Origin: Lelliottia sp. WAP21
GTDB taxonomy: Bacteria; Pseudomonadota; Gammaproteobacteria; Enterobacterales; Enterobacteriaceae
DNA: 58,842 bases
NCBI RefSeq assembly: GCF_020532665.2
Contig: NZ_JAIWPG020000019.1
Location: 1 to 58,842 of the forward strand
Reading direction: 5' to 3'
Under the pieces are notes generated by a model. The model saw only the letters and a list, made by a program, of their open reading frames with translations, had not been told where the DNA came from and searched no databases. Of this stretch, positions 30,412-39,981 are shown piece after piece. The stretch's first letter is position 1. The number at the start of each line of letters is the position of its first letter. The position numbers and the translations under genes were made by a program.

Positions 30412-31946
30412 TGCTTGATTTTGTGCGAATTTCAGCCGACGACTTACTCGCTGGAAAATGGACTTACCTGGAATTCGACGGTATTGGCTTTACGGCAACC
30501 ACCGAAGAGCGCGATTACCTGGTCGTGACATCATTAAGCATCGACACGTTGTTTGAATTCCAGATTCAGGTGTCGAGACTGGTGTCTCAGCACAAGCGGC
30601 AGGTCGTTGGCCTGGCGCTTGTCGCCGAAGAGGATTACTACCGTGTCGTTGAACATGTTTCACTGAAACTTCTCAGTGACGCCAATAAAAATATCGATAT
30701 CACCGATACGCAAAAACGCCTGGCAGCCATTTTGCAGCGCGTGGTGAGTATGGGGGCAAGCGACTTACATATTACGCGCAACGACGTTTTAGCCTTATTT
30801 GAAGCCCGTGTGAACGGCGTACTTATGCCGTTTATGCAGATCAAGTCCCAGCAGTGTGATGAGCTGGTTTTCGTGCTCTATAACGTAGAGGCGACAACCC
30901 GTGATACCACCTGGAACCGTGCTATTCCGCAGAATGCGAACATCCTTTACAACCTGTCGGGCAAGCCGTATCGCTTCCGCTATGCGCACTTCCCGATCTT
31001 TGGTGAAACGGCAGACTGCTACCATGCAGTGCTGCGTATCATTCCCTCAGGTCTGCAAAAGGGGAATATAGGCTCGCTGGAAAAAATAGGCGTTTCGCCG
31101 GAAGAGATTGTGGATTTGAAAAAAATCCTCAGTAATCCCTATGGCGCCTATGTAATCGCAGGGACCACCGGTTCGGGTAAATCCACCACCCTGAAAAACC
31201 TGATGGAATGGCTGCAAATCAACCGCTACGAGGATCGCGGCTGTTTCCTGACGGTTGAGGACCCCGTGGAATATCAAATTTACGGCGCTAAACAGAGTTC
31301 GGTGGTCGACGTTTCCGGCGGGGGGTTCCATGCGGCGATCAAATCGGCTTTACGACGCGACCCTGACGTTCTGATGGTGGGGGAGATTCGTGACAATGTC
31401 TCCGCAAACGCGCTGGCGGGGGCGGTGGAGAGTGGACACTACTGCTTCACCACCGTGCACGCCGGGAACATTGTTTCGTTGCTTCAACGTATGTCTGCCC
31501 TGGGCATTGGCAGCGACAAGCTCTCCACCCCCGGTTTTGTGGCGGGTTTGCAATGCCAAAAACTGGTCCCGGTACTGTGTGAAAACTGCAAAACCGAGAT
31601 GGGTAAAAAGACCATCCGTGGCAAGGAGTTTACCCTTTATACGGCAGGTGAAGGCGGGTGCGAGCAGTGCCGACAAAGTGGTATCAAAGGGCGTCAGCTG
31701 GCCATGGAGTATTTCCTGCCAACCTATGAAGAGATGGCGGCGATTTCGCGTCAGGAGTGGCTGAACGTTTATACGCTATGGCGTAAAAAGCGTGATACCG
31801 CAAACGGTCTGACCGAGGGGTTTGAAATTCGTGAAAAAGTGATGTCGCACGTGCTGAAAGGACGCATTGATGCTGCATGGTTCGCCATGGAATTTGGTGA
31901 GATGGCTGAAGAAGATCTGGAGATGATCGTTGAAAAAATTCGGTAA
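30411..31946 (+). CDS. Type IVb pilus assembly ATPase (TcpT/CofH-like)
   Basis: A 511-residue secretion-superfamily ATPase that powers pilus extension from the cytoplasmic face. Walker A GTTGSGKST is near residue 250, an Asp-box region surrounds LTVEDPVEYQ near 280, Walker B is near 322 in DVLMVGEIRD, and a His box TTVHAGN is near 347. Two CxxC pairs (CENC near 388, CEQC near 418) form the zinc site usual in extension ATPases. No second, PilT-like retraction ATPase is in the cluster. Confidence 0.92.
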   Translation: MLDFVRISADDLLAGKWTYLEFDGIGFTATTEERDYLVVTSLSIDTLFEFQIQVSRLVSQHKRQVVGLALVAEEDYYRVVEHVSLKLLSDANKNIDITDTQKRLAAILQRVVSMGASDLHITRNDVLALFEARVNGVLMPFMQIKSQQCDELVFVLYNVEATTRDTTWNRAIPQNANILYNLSGKPYRFRYAHFPIFGETADCYHAVLRIIPSGLQKGNIGSLEKIGVSPEEIVDLKKILSNPYGAYVIAGTTGSGKSTTLKNLMEWLQINRYEDRGCFLTVEDPVEYQIYGAKQSSVVDVSGGGFHAAIKSALRRDPDVLMVGEIRDNVSANALAGAVESGHYCFTTVHAGNIVSLLQRMSALGIGSDKLSTPGFVAGLQCQKLVPVLCENCKTEMGKKTIRGKEFTLYTAGEGGCEQCRQSGIKGRQLAMEYFLPTYEEMAAISRQEWLNVYTLWRKKRDTANGLTEGFEIREKVMSHVLKGRIDAAWFAMEFGEMAEEDLEMIVEKIR

Positions 31947-32958
31947 AAAACAGCGCCTGTATCTCTACCAGTTTTGTGCGGATATGATCAGCGCAGGGTT
32001 GCCGCTGTTTGACTCCCTGCAAAAACTGCAAACGGAAGGGCGTGAGTTACTCGGCAGAGGCTTTAGTAATAAATTAGGCGAAGTGATCCTGCAGATGAAG
32101 CAGGAGGTATCGGTATCAGCCGTGTTCGCTGATGTGGTTCCCAACTCTGAGCTGAGCGTAATAACGGCGGCGGAAAAAAGTGGCAGCCTGGCAGAAGGGT
32201 TTTTGACGCTGGTGGCGGTCATCAACTACAACGATGAGCTGCGTAAGAAAATCGTTGGCGCACTGGTTTTCCCGTTAATCATGATCACGCTGTCGCTGAT
32301 TGTGATTGCGGGTTACTCGCAAAAGGTATTTCCAGCGTTTGCGTCCGTTGTACCCGTCGAAAAGTGGCCCGGGGTAACGCAAAACCTTTATAACTTTGGG
32401 ACCGCCCTCTACCAGGGGCTGTGGATGAAGATTCTGATTGGATTTGTGGCCTTTGTGTTCATTTCGAAAATTGCCATGGCGAATCTGAGCGGCAAATTCC
32501 GCGGAAAAGTTCTGGACAGAGTCTTGCCCTTTTCGACCTATAAACAGCTAACCTCGTCGGTATTTCTGAACAACCTGGCGTTAATGCTCAGTAACGGAAT
32601 ACCCTTGACCGACTCATTACACATTGTACGCCTGAATGCGAACCGCTGGCTCCGTTGGCATATTGATGTCATGAATGACAAAATGGCTCAGGGGATCCAC
32701 TACAGTAAAGCCTTATCCACAGGCTTGCTCGGTAAAGAAGAGTTACTGAATATTAGTCTCTATGCAGAGTTACCTTCATTTAACGAGGTATTACGTTCGG
32801 TATCGGATCGGTCTCGTGACCATATTCAGGAATATATCAAGAAGCTGGCAGGATTATTAAAAAACCTGGCGACGGTTATTCTGGGGGGCTGTGTGGTGTG
32901 GGTCTTTATCGCGCTCTTCGCATTGATGGATACATTATCCAAGACAGCCGGTGGTTAA
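31930..32958 (+). CDS. Inner-membrane platform protein (TcpE/CofI/BfpE-like, GspF family)
   Basis: A 342-residue GspF-family protein with a repeated cytoplasmic domain (about 1-105 and 190-300) and three membrane helices near 110-135, 155-180 and 315-338. SAAEKSG-like motif AAEKSGSLAEGF is near 80. It couples the ATPase to pilin insertion. A TTG at 31930 is the likely start, because no other in-frame ATG precedes the conserved region; the gene overlaps the ATPase gene by 17 bp. Confidence 0.88.
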   Translation: MKKFGKKQRLYLYQFCADMISAGLPLFDSLQKLQTEGRELLGRGFSNKLGEVILQMKQEVSVSAVFADVVPNSELSVITAAEKSGSLAEGFLTLVAVINYNDELRKKIVGALVFPLIMITLSLIVIAGYSQKVFPAFASVVPVEKWPGVTQNLYNFGTALYQGLWMKILIGFVAFVFISKIAMANLSGKFRGKVLDRVLPFSTYKQLTSSVFLNNLALMLSNGIPLTDSLHIVRLNANRWLRWHIDVMNDKMAQGIHYSKALSTGLLGKEELLNISLYAELPSFNEVLRSVSDRSRDHIQEYIKKLAGLLKNLATVILGGCVVWVFIALFALMDTLSKTAGG

Positions 32959-33126
32959 TATCACTCAAATGAATGTCAAGAAATTCTGCCGATAATTTCA
33001 TTGCGGTGTGAATATTGCTGCTTATGGTGGCTATCGGCGAATATAGGCCATGTTCGGTACACCCCCCGGTTATATCGATAAAGAGTCTTCTGATACTGTG
33101 CAAGTTTATTTATAAGGGAATCAACA

Positions 33127-33963
33127 ATGCGCCTGGAAGCGTTATTTGCGCCGTATTACCCCTGGCTGGCGTTAGGGTTGGGGCTACTGATTGGTAGCTT
33201 CCTGAACGTCGTTATTTATCGTTTACCCGTCATGCTGCTCCGTGAAACCGCGGATGACGAAACGCTGAAAACGTTGCCGGATGTCAATCTGTGGTGGCCG
33301 CCCTCGCATTGCCCTGTTTGTCAGACGAATATTAAACCCTGGGACAACATACCCGTGCTCAGTTGGCTGCTGCTGCGCGGAAAGTGTCGATGCTGTAAAT
33401 GCACTATCCCCTTTCAGTATCCCTTAAGCGAAGCGCTGATCGGGGTAGGGTATTTCCTGCTGGTGTTTTGCTATTACCCGCACTACAGCTTGCTGCAAAT
33501 TGCCTTTGTCGCACTCTTTTTTAGTCTGCTCTACACGCTGGCAATGATCGATTACAAAACCTTTCTTCTGCCGGATAGTCTGGTTTATATGTTGCTGTGG
33601 GCGGGATTGATTGCCTCAGTCAGGAACATCATCCCGGTTTCACCCAGGGATTGTGTTATCGGTGCGGCGATTATCTGGGCCTTTAGCTGGGTGATGGCGA
33701 GAGGATTCACATGGATAACCCACAAAGAAGGCTTCGGCAACGGGGACGTCAAACTCTTTGCGGCCTGTGCGGCCTGGGTGGGGAGTGAAAATATCGCCCA
33801 TCTGATGCTGGGGTCTGCCGCTCTGGGGGTGTTGTTCTTTTTCTTACGCTGGCTGATGGCCCGGCGCAGTAACAGTCAGGAAACCGATGGCGGTTATATT
33901 CCCTTTGGCCCGGCCATTGCGATCGCTGCCGTCATCATCATGCACATGGAGGTGCTAAATTAA
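33127..33963 (+). CDS. Prepilin peptidase/N-methyltransferase (A24 family, TcpJ/CofP-like)
   Basis: A 278-residue polytopic inner-membrane aspartyl protease that cleaves prepilin leaders and methylates the new N-terminus. SFLNVVIYRLP is near residue 24. The zinc cysteines CPVC near 60 and a Cys cluster near 84-88 are present, and the catalytic aspartates are D142 (MIDYKTFLLPD) and D207 (GNGDVK). A 168-bp gap with no clear element separates it from the platform gene. Its stop overlaps the next start (TAATG). Confidence 0.93.
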   Translation: MRLEALFAPYYPWLALGLGLLIGSFLNVVIYRLPVMLLRETADDETLKTLPDVNLWWPPSHCPVCQTNIKPWDNIPVLSWLLLRGKCRCCKCTIPFQYPLSEALIGVGYFLLVFCYYPHYSLLQIAFVALFFSLLYTLAMIDYKTFLLPDSLVYMLLWAGLIASVRNIIPVSPRDCVIGAAIIWAFSWVMARGFTWITHKEGFGNGDVKLFAACAAWVGSENIAHLMLGSAALGVLFFFLRWLMARRSNSQETDGGYIPFGPAIAIAAVIIMHMEVLN

Positions 33964-35282
33964 TGTCTTTTTTGCTTCTGTCGGGCGTGCTGCTGACGCT
34001 GCATCCGACATCGTCGGTGGGCGCAGAGTGCTTATATCCCACGTTTCACCATTTAACCCAGGTGCTTCACGCCCGGGAGACCCATCCTGATAATCTGGCG
34101 TTGCCCCCGCCTGCGAAAGCACAGTGCAGCGACGCGTTGCAGAGCATCGCGTATGCCGCTGCAACCGATTATGAGGCGTGGTTAGGTCGTTATTTGCCAA
34201 AGCCATCTTATTTACGTCCTCTGGCGGTCTACGTCCCCGGGCCGGACTACTGTTTTTCGCAGTATGTTATGCGCCGTATGTTGGCAAACTGGAATCATAC
34301 GACTGAACTTAATTATTCCGGTTCGATCTCCTGCGAGAATGCGTTTACGTTGAGCAGGCCCCAACCCGAACCCGTGAATGAAGGGGAAGCCGAAGAGGTT
34401 GCTTTTGATCCGGCACAGCTGAGAGTTGAAAAAACGTCTTCGAGTCATTCGGAAACGGTCGATGTGGTAACGGATACGGCATCAGACGATGAAACCGTGC
34501 AGATGGACGGTGGAACGGCAGCGAGCAATGTTTTCTCGGTGATGAATGCCACTATTCCGACGAGTAGCGCACCGGCCCCCACCTGGAAACCACTTTTAAC
34601 GCAGCAGGCGCAGGGACAACATTTTATCTTCCCTTTGAAGAACGAACCTTTTGTAACGTCGCCTTACGGCATGCGCTATCACCCCATTATTCACTCGTTT
34701 ATGCGGCATGAAGGGGTCGATTTACGCGCCTCAGCCAATAGCGACGTGTTGGCGATTGCGGATGGAATGGTAGTGGAGACAGGTTATGGCCCTGTCACCG
34801 GCATATATATGACGATACGCCATGCGGATGGCTGGAGCAGCCGGTATCTCCATCTGAATAAAATGCTGTATGTGAAAAATCAGTACGTGAAGAAAGGCGA
34901 TATCATCGCGCTGTCCGGAAGTACGGGCCGTACCGATGGACCACATCTTCATCTGGAGATCGGCCACAATAATCAGTTGCTGGATCCCATGACGTTGCTG
35001 TTTGATCGTCTGGACCCTGAAGCTGAGCGACGCGCCACCCGCGCTGACGACGTTGCTACGCCTGCGCCCGCACCAGAACCTGTCGATATGACTCCCAGGA
35101 TTGCGGTTGTCGCCGGTGAAGGCGAAACGCTGCAGTTTGGCGTTCGCATTGGGCGTAAAATGGCGATGTATTCGCCCCAGGAGATCGTTGAAACGGATGA
35201 CGGCAACTGGCGGATCGTGAAAAAGTTCGGCAAATATAAACTTCAGAAAGTGCAAAGCAGCGATGTAAACGCGAAAAAGTAA
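33963..35282 (+). CDS. Periplasmic M23-family peptidoglycan endopeptidase at the end of the pilus operon
   Basis: A 439-residue protein with a signal peptide ending near residue 20, a Cys-containing N-terminal domain (about 21-125), an acidic/Ser-Thr linker, and a LytM/M23 domain at about 215-335. Both zinc-binding motifs are intact: HEGVD at 249-253 and HLH at 328-330. A short C-terminal domain follows. Such enzymes cut peptide cross-links in peptidoglycan. One-base overlap with the prepilin peptidase gene shows it belongs to the operon. TCP-type and CFA/III operons that I know use a lytic transglycosylase instead, so this is an unusual wall-opening partner (inference). Confidence 0.85.
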   Translation: MSFLLLSGVLLTLHPTSSVGAECLYPTFHHLTQVLHARETHPDNLALPPPAKAQCSDALQSIAYAAATDYEAWLGRYLPKPSYLRPLAVYVPGPDYCFSQYVMRRMLANWNHTTELNYSGSISCENAFTLSRPQPEPVNEGEAEEVAFDPAQLRVEKTSSSHSETVDVVTDTASDDETVQMDGGTAASNVFSVMNATIPTSSAPAPTWKPLLTQQAQGQHFIFPLKNEPFVTSPYGMRYHPIIHSFMRHEGVDLRASANSDVLAIADGMVVETGYGPVTGIYMTIRHADGWSSRYLHLNKMLYVKNQYVKKGDIIALSGSTGRTDGPHLHLEIGHNNQLLDPMTLLFDRLDPEAERRATRADDVATPAPAPEPVDMTPRIAVVAGEGETLQFGVRIGRKMAMYSPQEIVETDDGNWRIVKKFGKYKLQKVQSSDVNAKK

Positions 35283-35330
35283 CCATTAACGGCATCAGTG
35301 CCTTGTTTTAAGGTGGGTTTTCATTTCGTT

Positions 35331-35359
35331 TTGCTGATTTTTTCCGCAGTTGATACAAT
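35331..35359 (+). promoter_or_regulatory. Sigma70 promoter of secG-tRNA-Leu
   Basis: TTGCTG at 35331-35336, 17 bases, TACAAT at 35354-35359, about 130 bp before secG. The rest of the 207-base gap holds nothing I can name. Confidence 0.5.
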
Positions 35360-35489
35360 GCACTGAAAATGCCCTTGCGAAGGTGATTCGCTTTGGTTAG
35401 TATTCACACCCGCTTCAGTGGGAAACACGATTTCCTGCTAATTGGTCGAAGCATTGGTATGCGGCAAATCCGCAAGGAACAGGTTGATT

Positions 35490-35822
35490 ATGTACGAAGC
35501 TCTTTTAGTTGTTTTCCTTATTGTAGCCATCGCTCTTGTAGCGCTGATCATGCTGCAGCAAGGTAAAGGCGCTGATATGGGAGCCTCCTTCGGAGCAGGC
35601 GCTTCCGGTACGCTGTTTGGCTCAAGTGGTTCTGCGAACTTCATGACCCGTTCAACGGCGGTTCTGGCGACATTGTTCTTCATCATCAGTCTGGCGCTGG
35701 GTAATATCAACAGCAACAAGACCAGTAAAGGAAGCGAGTGGGAAAATCTGAGTGCTCCGTCTAAAACTGAGCAGACTCAGCCAGCTGAACCGGCTAAGCC
35801 GACCAGCGATATCCCACACTAA
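35490..35822 (+). CDS. secG: Protein translocase subunit SecG
   Basis: A 110-residue integral subunit of the SecYEG channel. Two hydrophobic helices (about 1-23 and 52-72) flank a Gly/Ala-rich loop (GKGADMGASFGAGAS), with a polar C-terminal tail. The start at 35490 gives MYEALLVVFLIVAIALVAL as in E. coli; the in-frame ATG at 35442 adds a non-conserved extension. The tRNA-Leu gene follows after 13 bp, as in E. coli. Confidence 0.97.
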   Translation: MYEALLVVFLIVAIALVALIMLQQGKGADMGASFGAGASGTLFGSSGSANFMTRSTAVLATLFFIISLALGNINSNKTSKGSEWENLSAPSKTEQTQPAEPAKPTSDIPH

Positions 35823-35835
35823 GAGAAGTATCTGT

Positions 35836-35922
35836 ACCGAGGTGGTGGAATTGGTAGACACGCTACCTTGAGGTGGTAGTGCCCTAACGGGCTTGTGGGT
35901 TCGAGTCCCATCCTCGGTACCA
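35836..35922 (+). tRNA. leuU: tRNA-Leu (anticodon GAG)
   Basis: An 87-base cloverleaf with a long variable arm. The acceptor stem ACCGAGG/CCTCGGT is perfect, the anticodon loop TTGAGGT reads GAG, the T loop is GGTTCGAGTCC, and CCA is encoded at 35920-35922. Confidence 0.97.
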
Positions 35923-35932
35923 ATATTCCAGA

Positions 35933-35962
35933 AAAAAGACGTCGCAAGACGTCTTTTTTTTC
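35933..35962 (+). terminator. Terminator after secG-tRNA-Leu
   Basis: AAAAGACGT-cgcaag-ACGTCTTTTTTTT stem and U tract. Confidence 0.85.
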
Positions 35963-36024
35963 GTCTGTACTTTGTGTCGTTCTCCGGACGGTTGGCGCTG
36001 ATCTTGTCTGCCCGACACCTCCCC

Positions 36025-36053
36025 ATAAAAAAAGGCGTCCATCGGACGCCTTA
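36025..36053 (-). terminator. Terminator of argG
   Basis: On the minus strand AAGGCGTCCGATGGACGCC is followed by seven T residues, 19 bp past the argG stop. Confidence 0.88.
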
Positions 36054-36071
36054 TGCATTTCAACTAAGCGA

Positions 36072-37504
<1,433 letters not shown>

Positions 37505-37583
37505 TCATCTTTTGTCGGTGACCGGAAGAGATTCGTGTCTTTTTTGTAAAAAATTCCTCTGGTTTGCCCTGGTGGATGCAGGG

Positions 37584-37613
37584 TTGACAGGCGGGGTTAA
37601 CTATCAATATACT
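37584..37613 (+). promoter_or_regulatory. Sigma70 promoter of the tRNA-fMet-rimP-nusA-infB operon
   Basis: Consensus TTGACA at 37584-37589 and TATACT at 37608-37613, spacer 18, about 90 bp before the tRNA gene. Confidence 0.7.
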
Positions 37614-37628
37614 GAACGCCGATTTAAC

Positions 37629-37647
37629 GTCCCGTCCTCGGTACCAA
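37629..37647 (+). repeat. Detached copy of the tRNA-Leu(GAG) 3' end
   Basis: GTCCCGTCCTCGGTACCAA matches 35905-35923 at 18 of 19 positions, including the encoded CCA. It covers only the T-stem and acceptor end, so no tRNA can form. It lies in direct orientation 1.72 kb from the intact gene, on the far side of argG. Confidence 0.8.
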
Positions 37648-37704
37648 ATCCCAGCATTATTTGCATTTTTTACCCAAAACGAGTAAAATTTGCCACGTTT
37701 CAGG

Positions 37705-37781
<77 letters not shown>

Positions 37782-37903
37782 CTTTCCCGTAAAGTTCTTT
37801 TTCAAATATACTGTGAAGACATAGCGACTTCGTAGCTGGATTTGAAAAAATTCTTTCAGAAAGTGCTCCAGGCCGCAGTTGCGGCTATAGGGTTCAGTTA
37901 TCT

Positions 37904-37930
37904 AAAGCCCCGATTTATCGGGGTTTTTTG
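37904..37930 (+). terminator. Terminator/attenuator in the rimP leader
   Basis: AAAGCCCCGAT-tt-ATCGGGGTTTTTT between the tRNA gene and rimP. Because the operon continues, this must allow read-through. A conserved rimP-leader RNA is described for gammaproteobacteria; the upstream stem with GGCCGCAGTTGCGGC at about 37871-37885 may be part of it. Confidence 0.75.
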
Positions 37931-37988
37931 TTATCTGACTACAGAATAACTGGGCTTTATGCCCTTTTTTTACGTCTTGGGGGTGGGC

Positions 37989-38441
37989 TTGTCCACATTA
38001 GACCAAAAATTAACAGAGATGATTAAAGCACCAGTCGAAGCACTGGGCTACGAACTGGTCGGCATCGAATTTATTCGCAGCCGTACATCCACGCTGCGCA
38101 TCTACATTGATAGTGAAGATGGCATCAATGTTGATGATTGTGCTGATGTCAGCCACCAGGTAAGTGCGGTCCTTGATGTTGAAGACCCTATTACGGTTGC
38201 CTATAACCTGGAAGTTTCCTCGCCTGGTCTCGAACGACCTATGTTCACGGCAGAACACTACACGCGCTATACCGGTGAGGAAGTGGCTCTCGTTCTGCGC
38301 ATGGCTGTGCAGAACCGCCGTAAATGGCAGGGTATTATCAAAGCCGTTGATGGTGAAATGATCACGGTGACAGTCGAAGGCAAAGATGAAGTGTTCGCGC
38401 TGAGTAATATCCAGAAGGCGAACCTGGTTCCCCACTTTTAA
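37989..38441 (+). CDS. rimP: Ribosome maturation factor RimP
   Basis: A 150-residue protein needed for 30S assembly. The TTG at 37989 is chosen because it gives [20 protein letters not shown], the family N-terminus and exact length; the ATG at 37959 adds ten unconserved residues inside the leader. The two-domain body with [15 protein letters not shown] and VSSPGLERP is intact. nusA follows after 28 bp. Confidence 0.95.
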   Translation: MSTLDQKLTEMIKAPVEALGYELVGIEFIRSRTSTLRIYIDSEDGINVDDCADVSHQVSAVLDVEDPITVAYNLEVSSPGLERPMFTAEHYTRYTGEEVALVLRMAVQNRRKWQGIIKAVDGEMITVTVEGKDEVFALSNIQKANLVPHF

Positions 38442-38469
38442 CAGTCTGGATTGAGGTGAAAAGCCCGCG

Positions 38470-39957
38470 ATGAACAAAGAAATTTTGGCTGTTGTTGAAG
38501 CCGTCTCAAATGAGAAGTCACTGCCGCGCGAAAAGATTTTCGAAGCGCTGGAAAGTGCCCTGGCTACAGCAACCAAGAAAAAATACGAACAAGAAATTGA
38601 CGTCCGTGTAGAAATCGATCGTAAGAGCGGTGATTTCGATACCTTCCGCCGTTGGGTCATCGTTGAAGAAGTGACCCAGCCAACGAAAGAGATCACCCTG
38701 GAAGCGGCGCGTTTCGAAGATGAAAGCTTCAATGTCGGCGAATACGTTGAAGACCAGATTGAATCTGTGACCTTCGACCGTATCACCACCCAAACGGCTA
38801 AGCAGGTTATCGTACAGAAAGTACGTGAAGCTGAGCGCGCAATGGTGGTTGATCAGTTCCGTTCGCACGAAGGTGAAATCATCACGGGTGTGGTGAAGAA
38901 AGTGAACCGCGACAACATTGCGCTTGATTTGGGTAACAACGCTGAAGCCGTTATCCTGCGCGAAGATATGCTGCCGCGTGAGAACTTCCGCCCTGGTGAC
39001 CGTATCCGCGGTGTGCTTTACGCCGTGCGCCCAGAAGCGCGTGGTGCACAGCTGTTTGTGACCCGTTCTAAACCTGAAATGCTGATCGAACTGTTCCGCA
39101 TTGAAGTGCCAGAAATTGGTGAAGAAGTTCTCGAGATTAAAGCTGCGGCCCGCGATCCGGGTTCCCGTGCGAAAATCGCGGTAAAAACCAATGACAAGCG
39201 TATCGATCCGGTAGGTGCTTGCGTAGGTATGCGCGGCGCGCGCGTTCAGGCGGTATCGACTGAACTCGGCGGCGAGCGTATTGATATCGTGCTTTGGGAC
39301 GATAACCCAGCGCAGTTCGTTATCAATGCCATGGCCCCTGCGGACGTTGCCTCTATCGTTGTTGACGAAGACAAGCACACCATGGATATCGCCGTGGAAG
39401 CCGGCAACCTGGCGCAGGCGATTGGCCGTAACGGTCAAAACGTTCGTCTGGCCTCACAGCTGAGCGGCTGGGACCTCAACGTCATGACCGTTGATGACCT
39501 GCAGGCGAAGCACCAGGCTGAAGCCCATGCAGCGATCGATACTTTCACTAAGTACCTGGACATTGACGAAGATTTCGCCACTGTGCTGGTAGAAGAAGGT
39601 TTCTCTACGCTGGAAGAACTGGCCTACGTGCCAATGAAAGAACTGCTGGAAATCGACGGTCTGGATGAAGCCACCGTTGAAGCCCTGCGTGAACGCGCTA
39701 AAAACGCACTGACCACCCTGGCACTGGCTCAGGAAGAAAGCCTTGGTGATAACAAGCCAGCTGACGACCTGCTAAATCTGGAAGGTCTTGATCGTGCGAT
39801 TGCGTTCAAGCTGGCTGCCCGTGGTGTTTGTACGCTGGAAGATCTCGCTGAACAAGGCGTTGATGACCTGGCTGATATCGAAGGTTTAACCGACGAGAAA
39901 GCCGGCGAACTCATCATGGCCGCACGTAATATTTGCTGGTTCGGCGACGAAGCGTAA
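38470..39957 (+). CDS. nusA: Transcription elongation/termination factor NusA
   Basis: A 495-residue RNA-polymerase-binding protein in pausing, termination and antitermination. The order is an N-terminal domain (1-130), S1 (about 135-200, [21 protein letters not shown]), two KH domains (about 230-345, with [14 protein letters not shown] and [12 protein letters not shown]), and two acidic repeats at 364-490. The length is the same as in E. coli. Confidence 0.98.
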   Translation: MNKEILAVVEAVSNEKSLPREKIFEALESALATATKKKYEQEIDVRVEIDRKSGDFDTFRRWVIVEEVTQPTKEITLEAARFEDESFNVGEYVEDQIESVTFDRITTQTAKQVIVQKVREAERAMVVDQFRSHEGEIITGVVKKVNRDNIALDLGNNAEAVILREDMLPRENFRPGDRIRGVLYAVRPEARGAQLFVTRSKPEMLIELFRIEVPEIGEEVLEIKAAARDPGSRAKIAVKTNDKRIDPVGACVGMRGARVQAVSTELGGERIDIVLWDDNPAQFVINAMAPADVASIVVDEDKHTMDIAVEAGNLAQAIGRNGQNVRLASQLSGWDLNVMTVDDLQAKHQAEAHAAIDTFTKYLDIDEDFATVLVEEGFSTLEELAYVPMKELLEIDGLDEATVEALRERAKNALTTLALAQEESLGDNKPADDLLNLEGLDRAIAFKLAARGVCTLEDLAEQGVDDLADIEGLTDEKAGELIMAARNICWFGDEA

Positions 39958-39981
39958 TAAACTGTAGCAGGAAGGAACAGC

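Noticed and set aside
35652..36058. Minus-strand frames across the tRNA-Leu gene (TRTHKPVRALPPQGS, MGLEPTSPLGHYHLK)
   Set aside because: Antisense translations of the tRNA gene and terminators; no codon or context support.
38518..39438. 306-residue minus-strand frame opposite nusA
   Set aside because: Shadow frame; nusA is intact and conserved across the whole interval.
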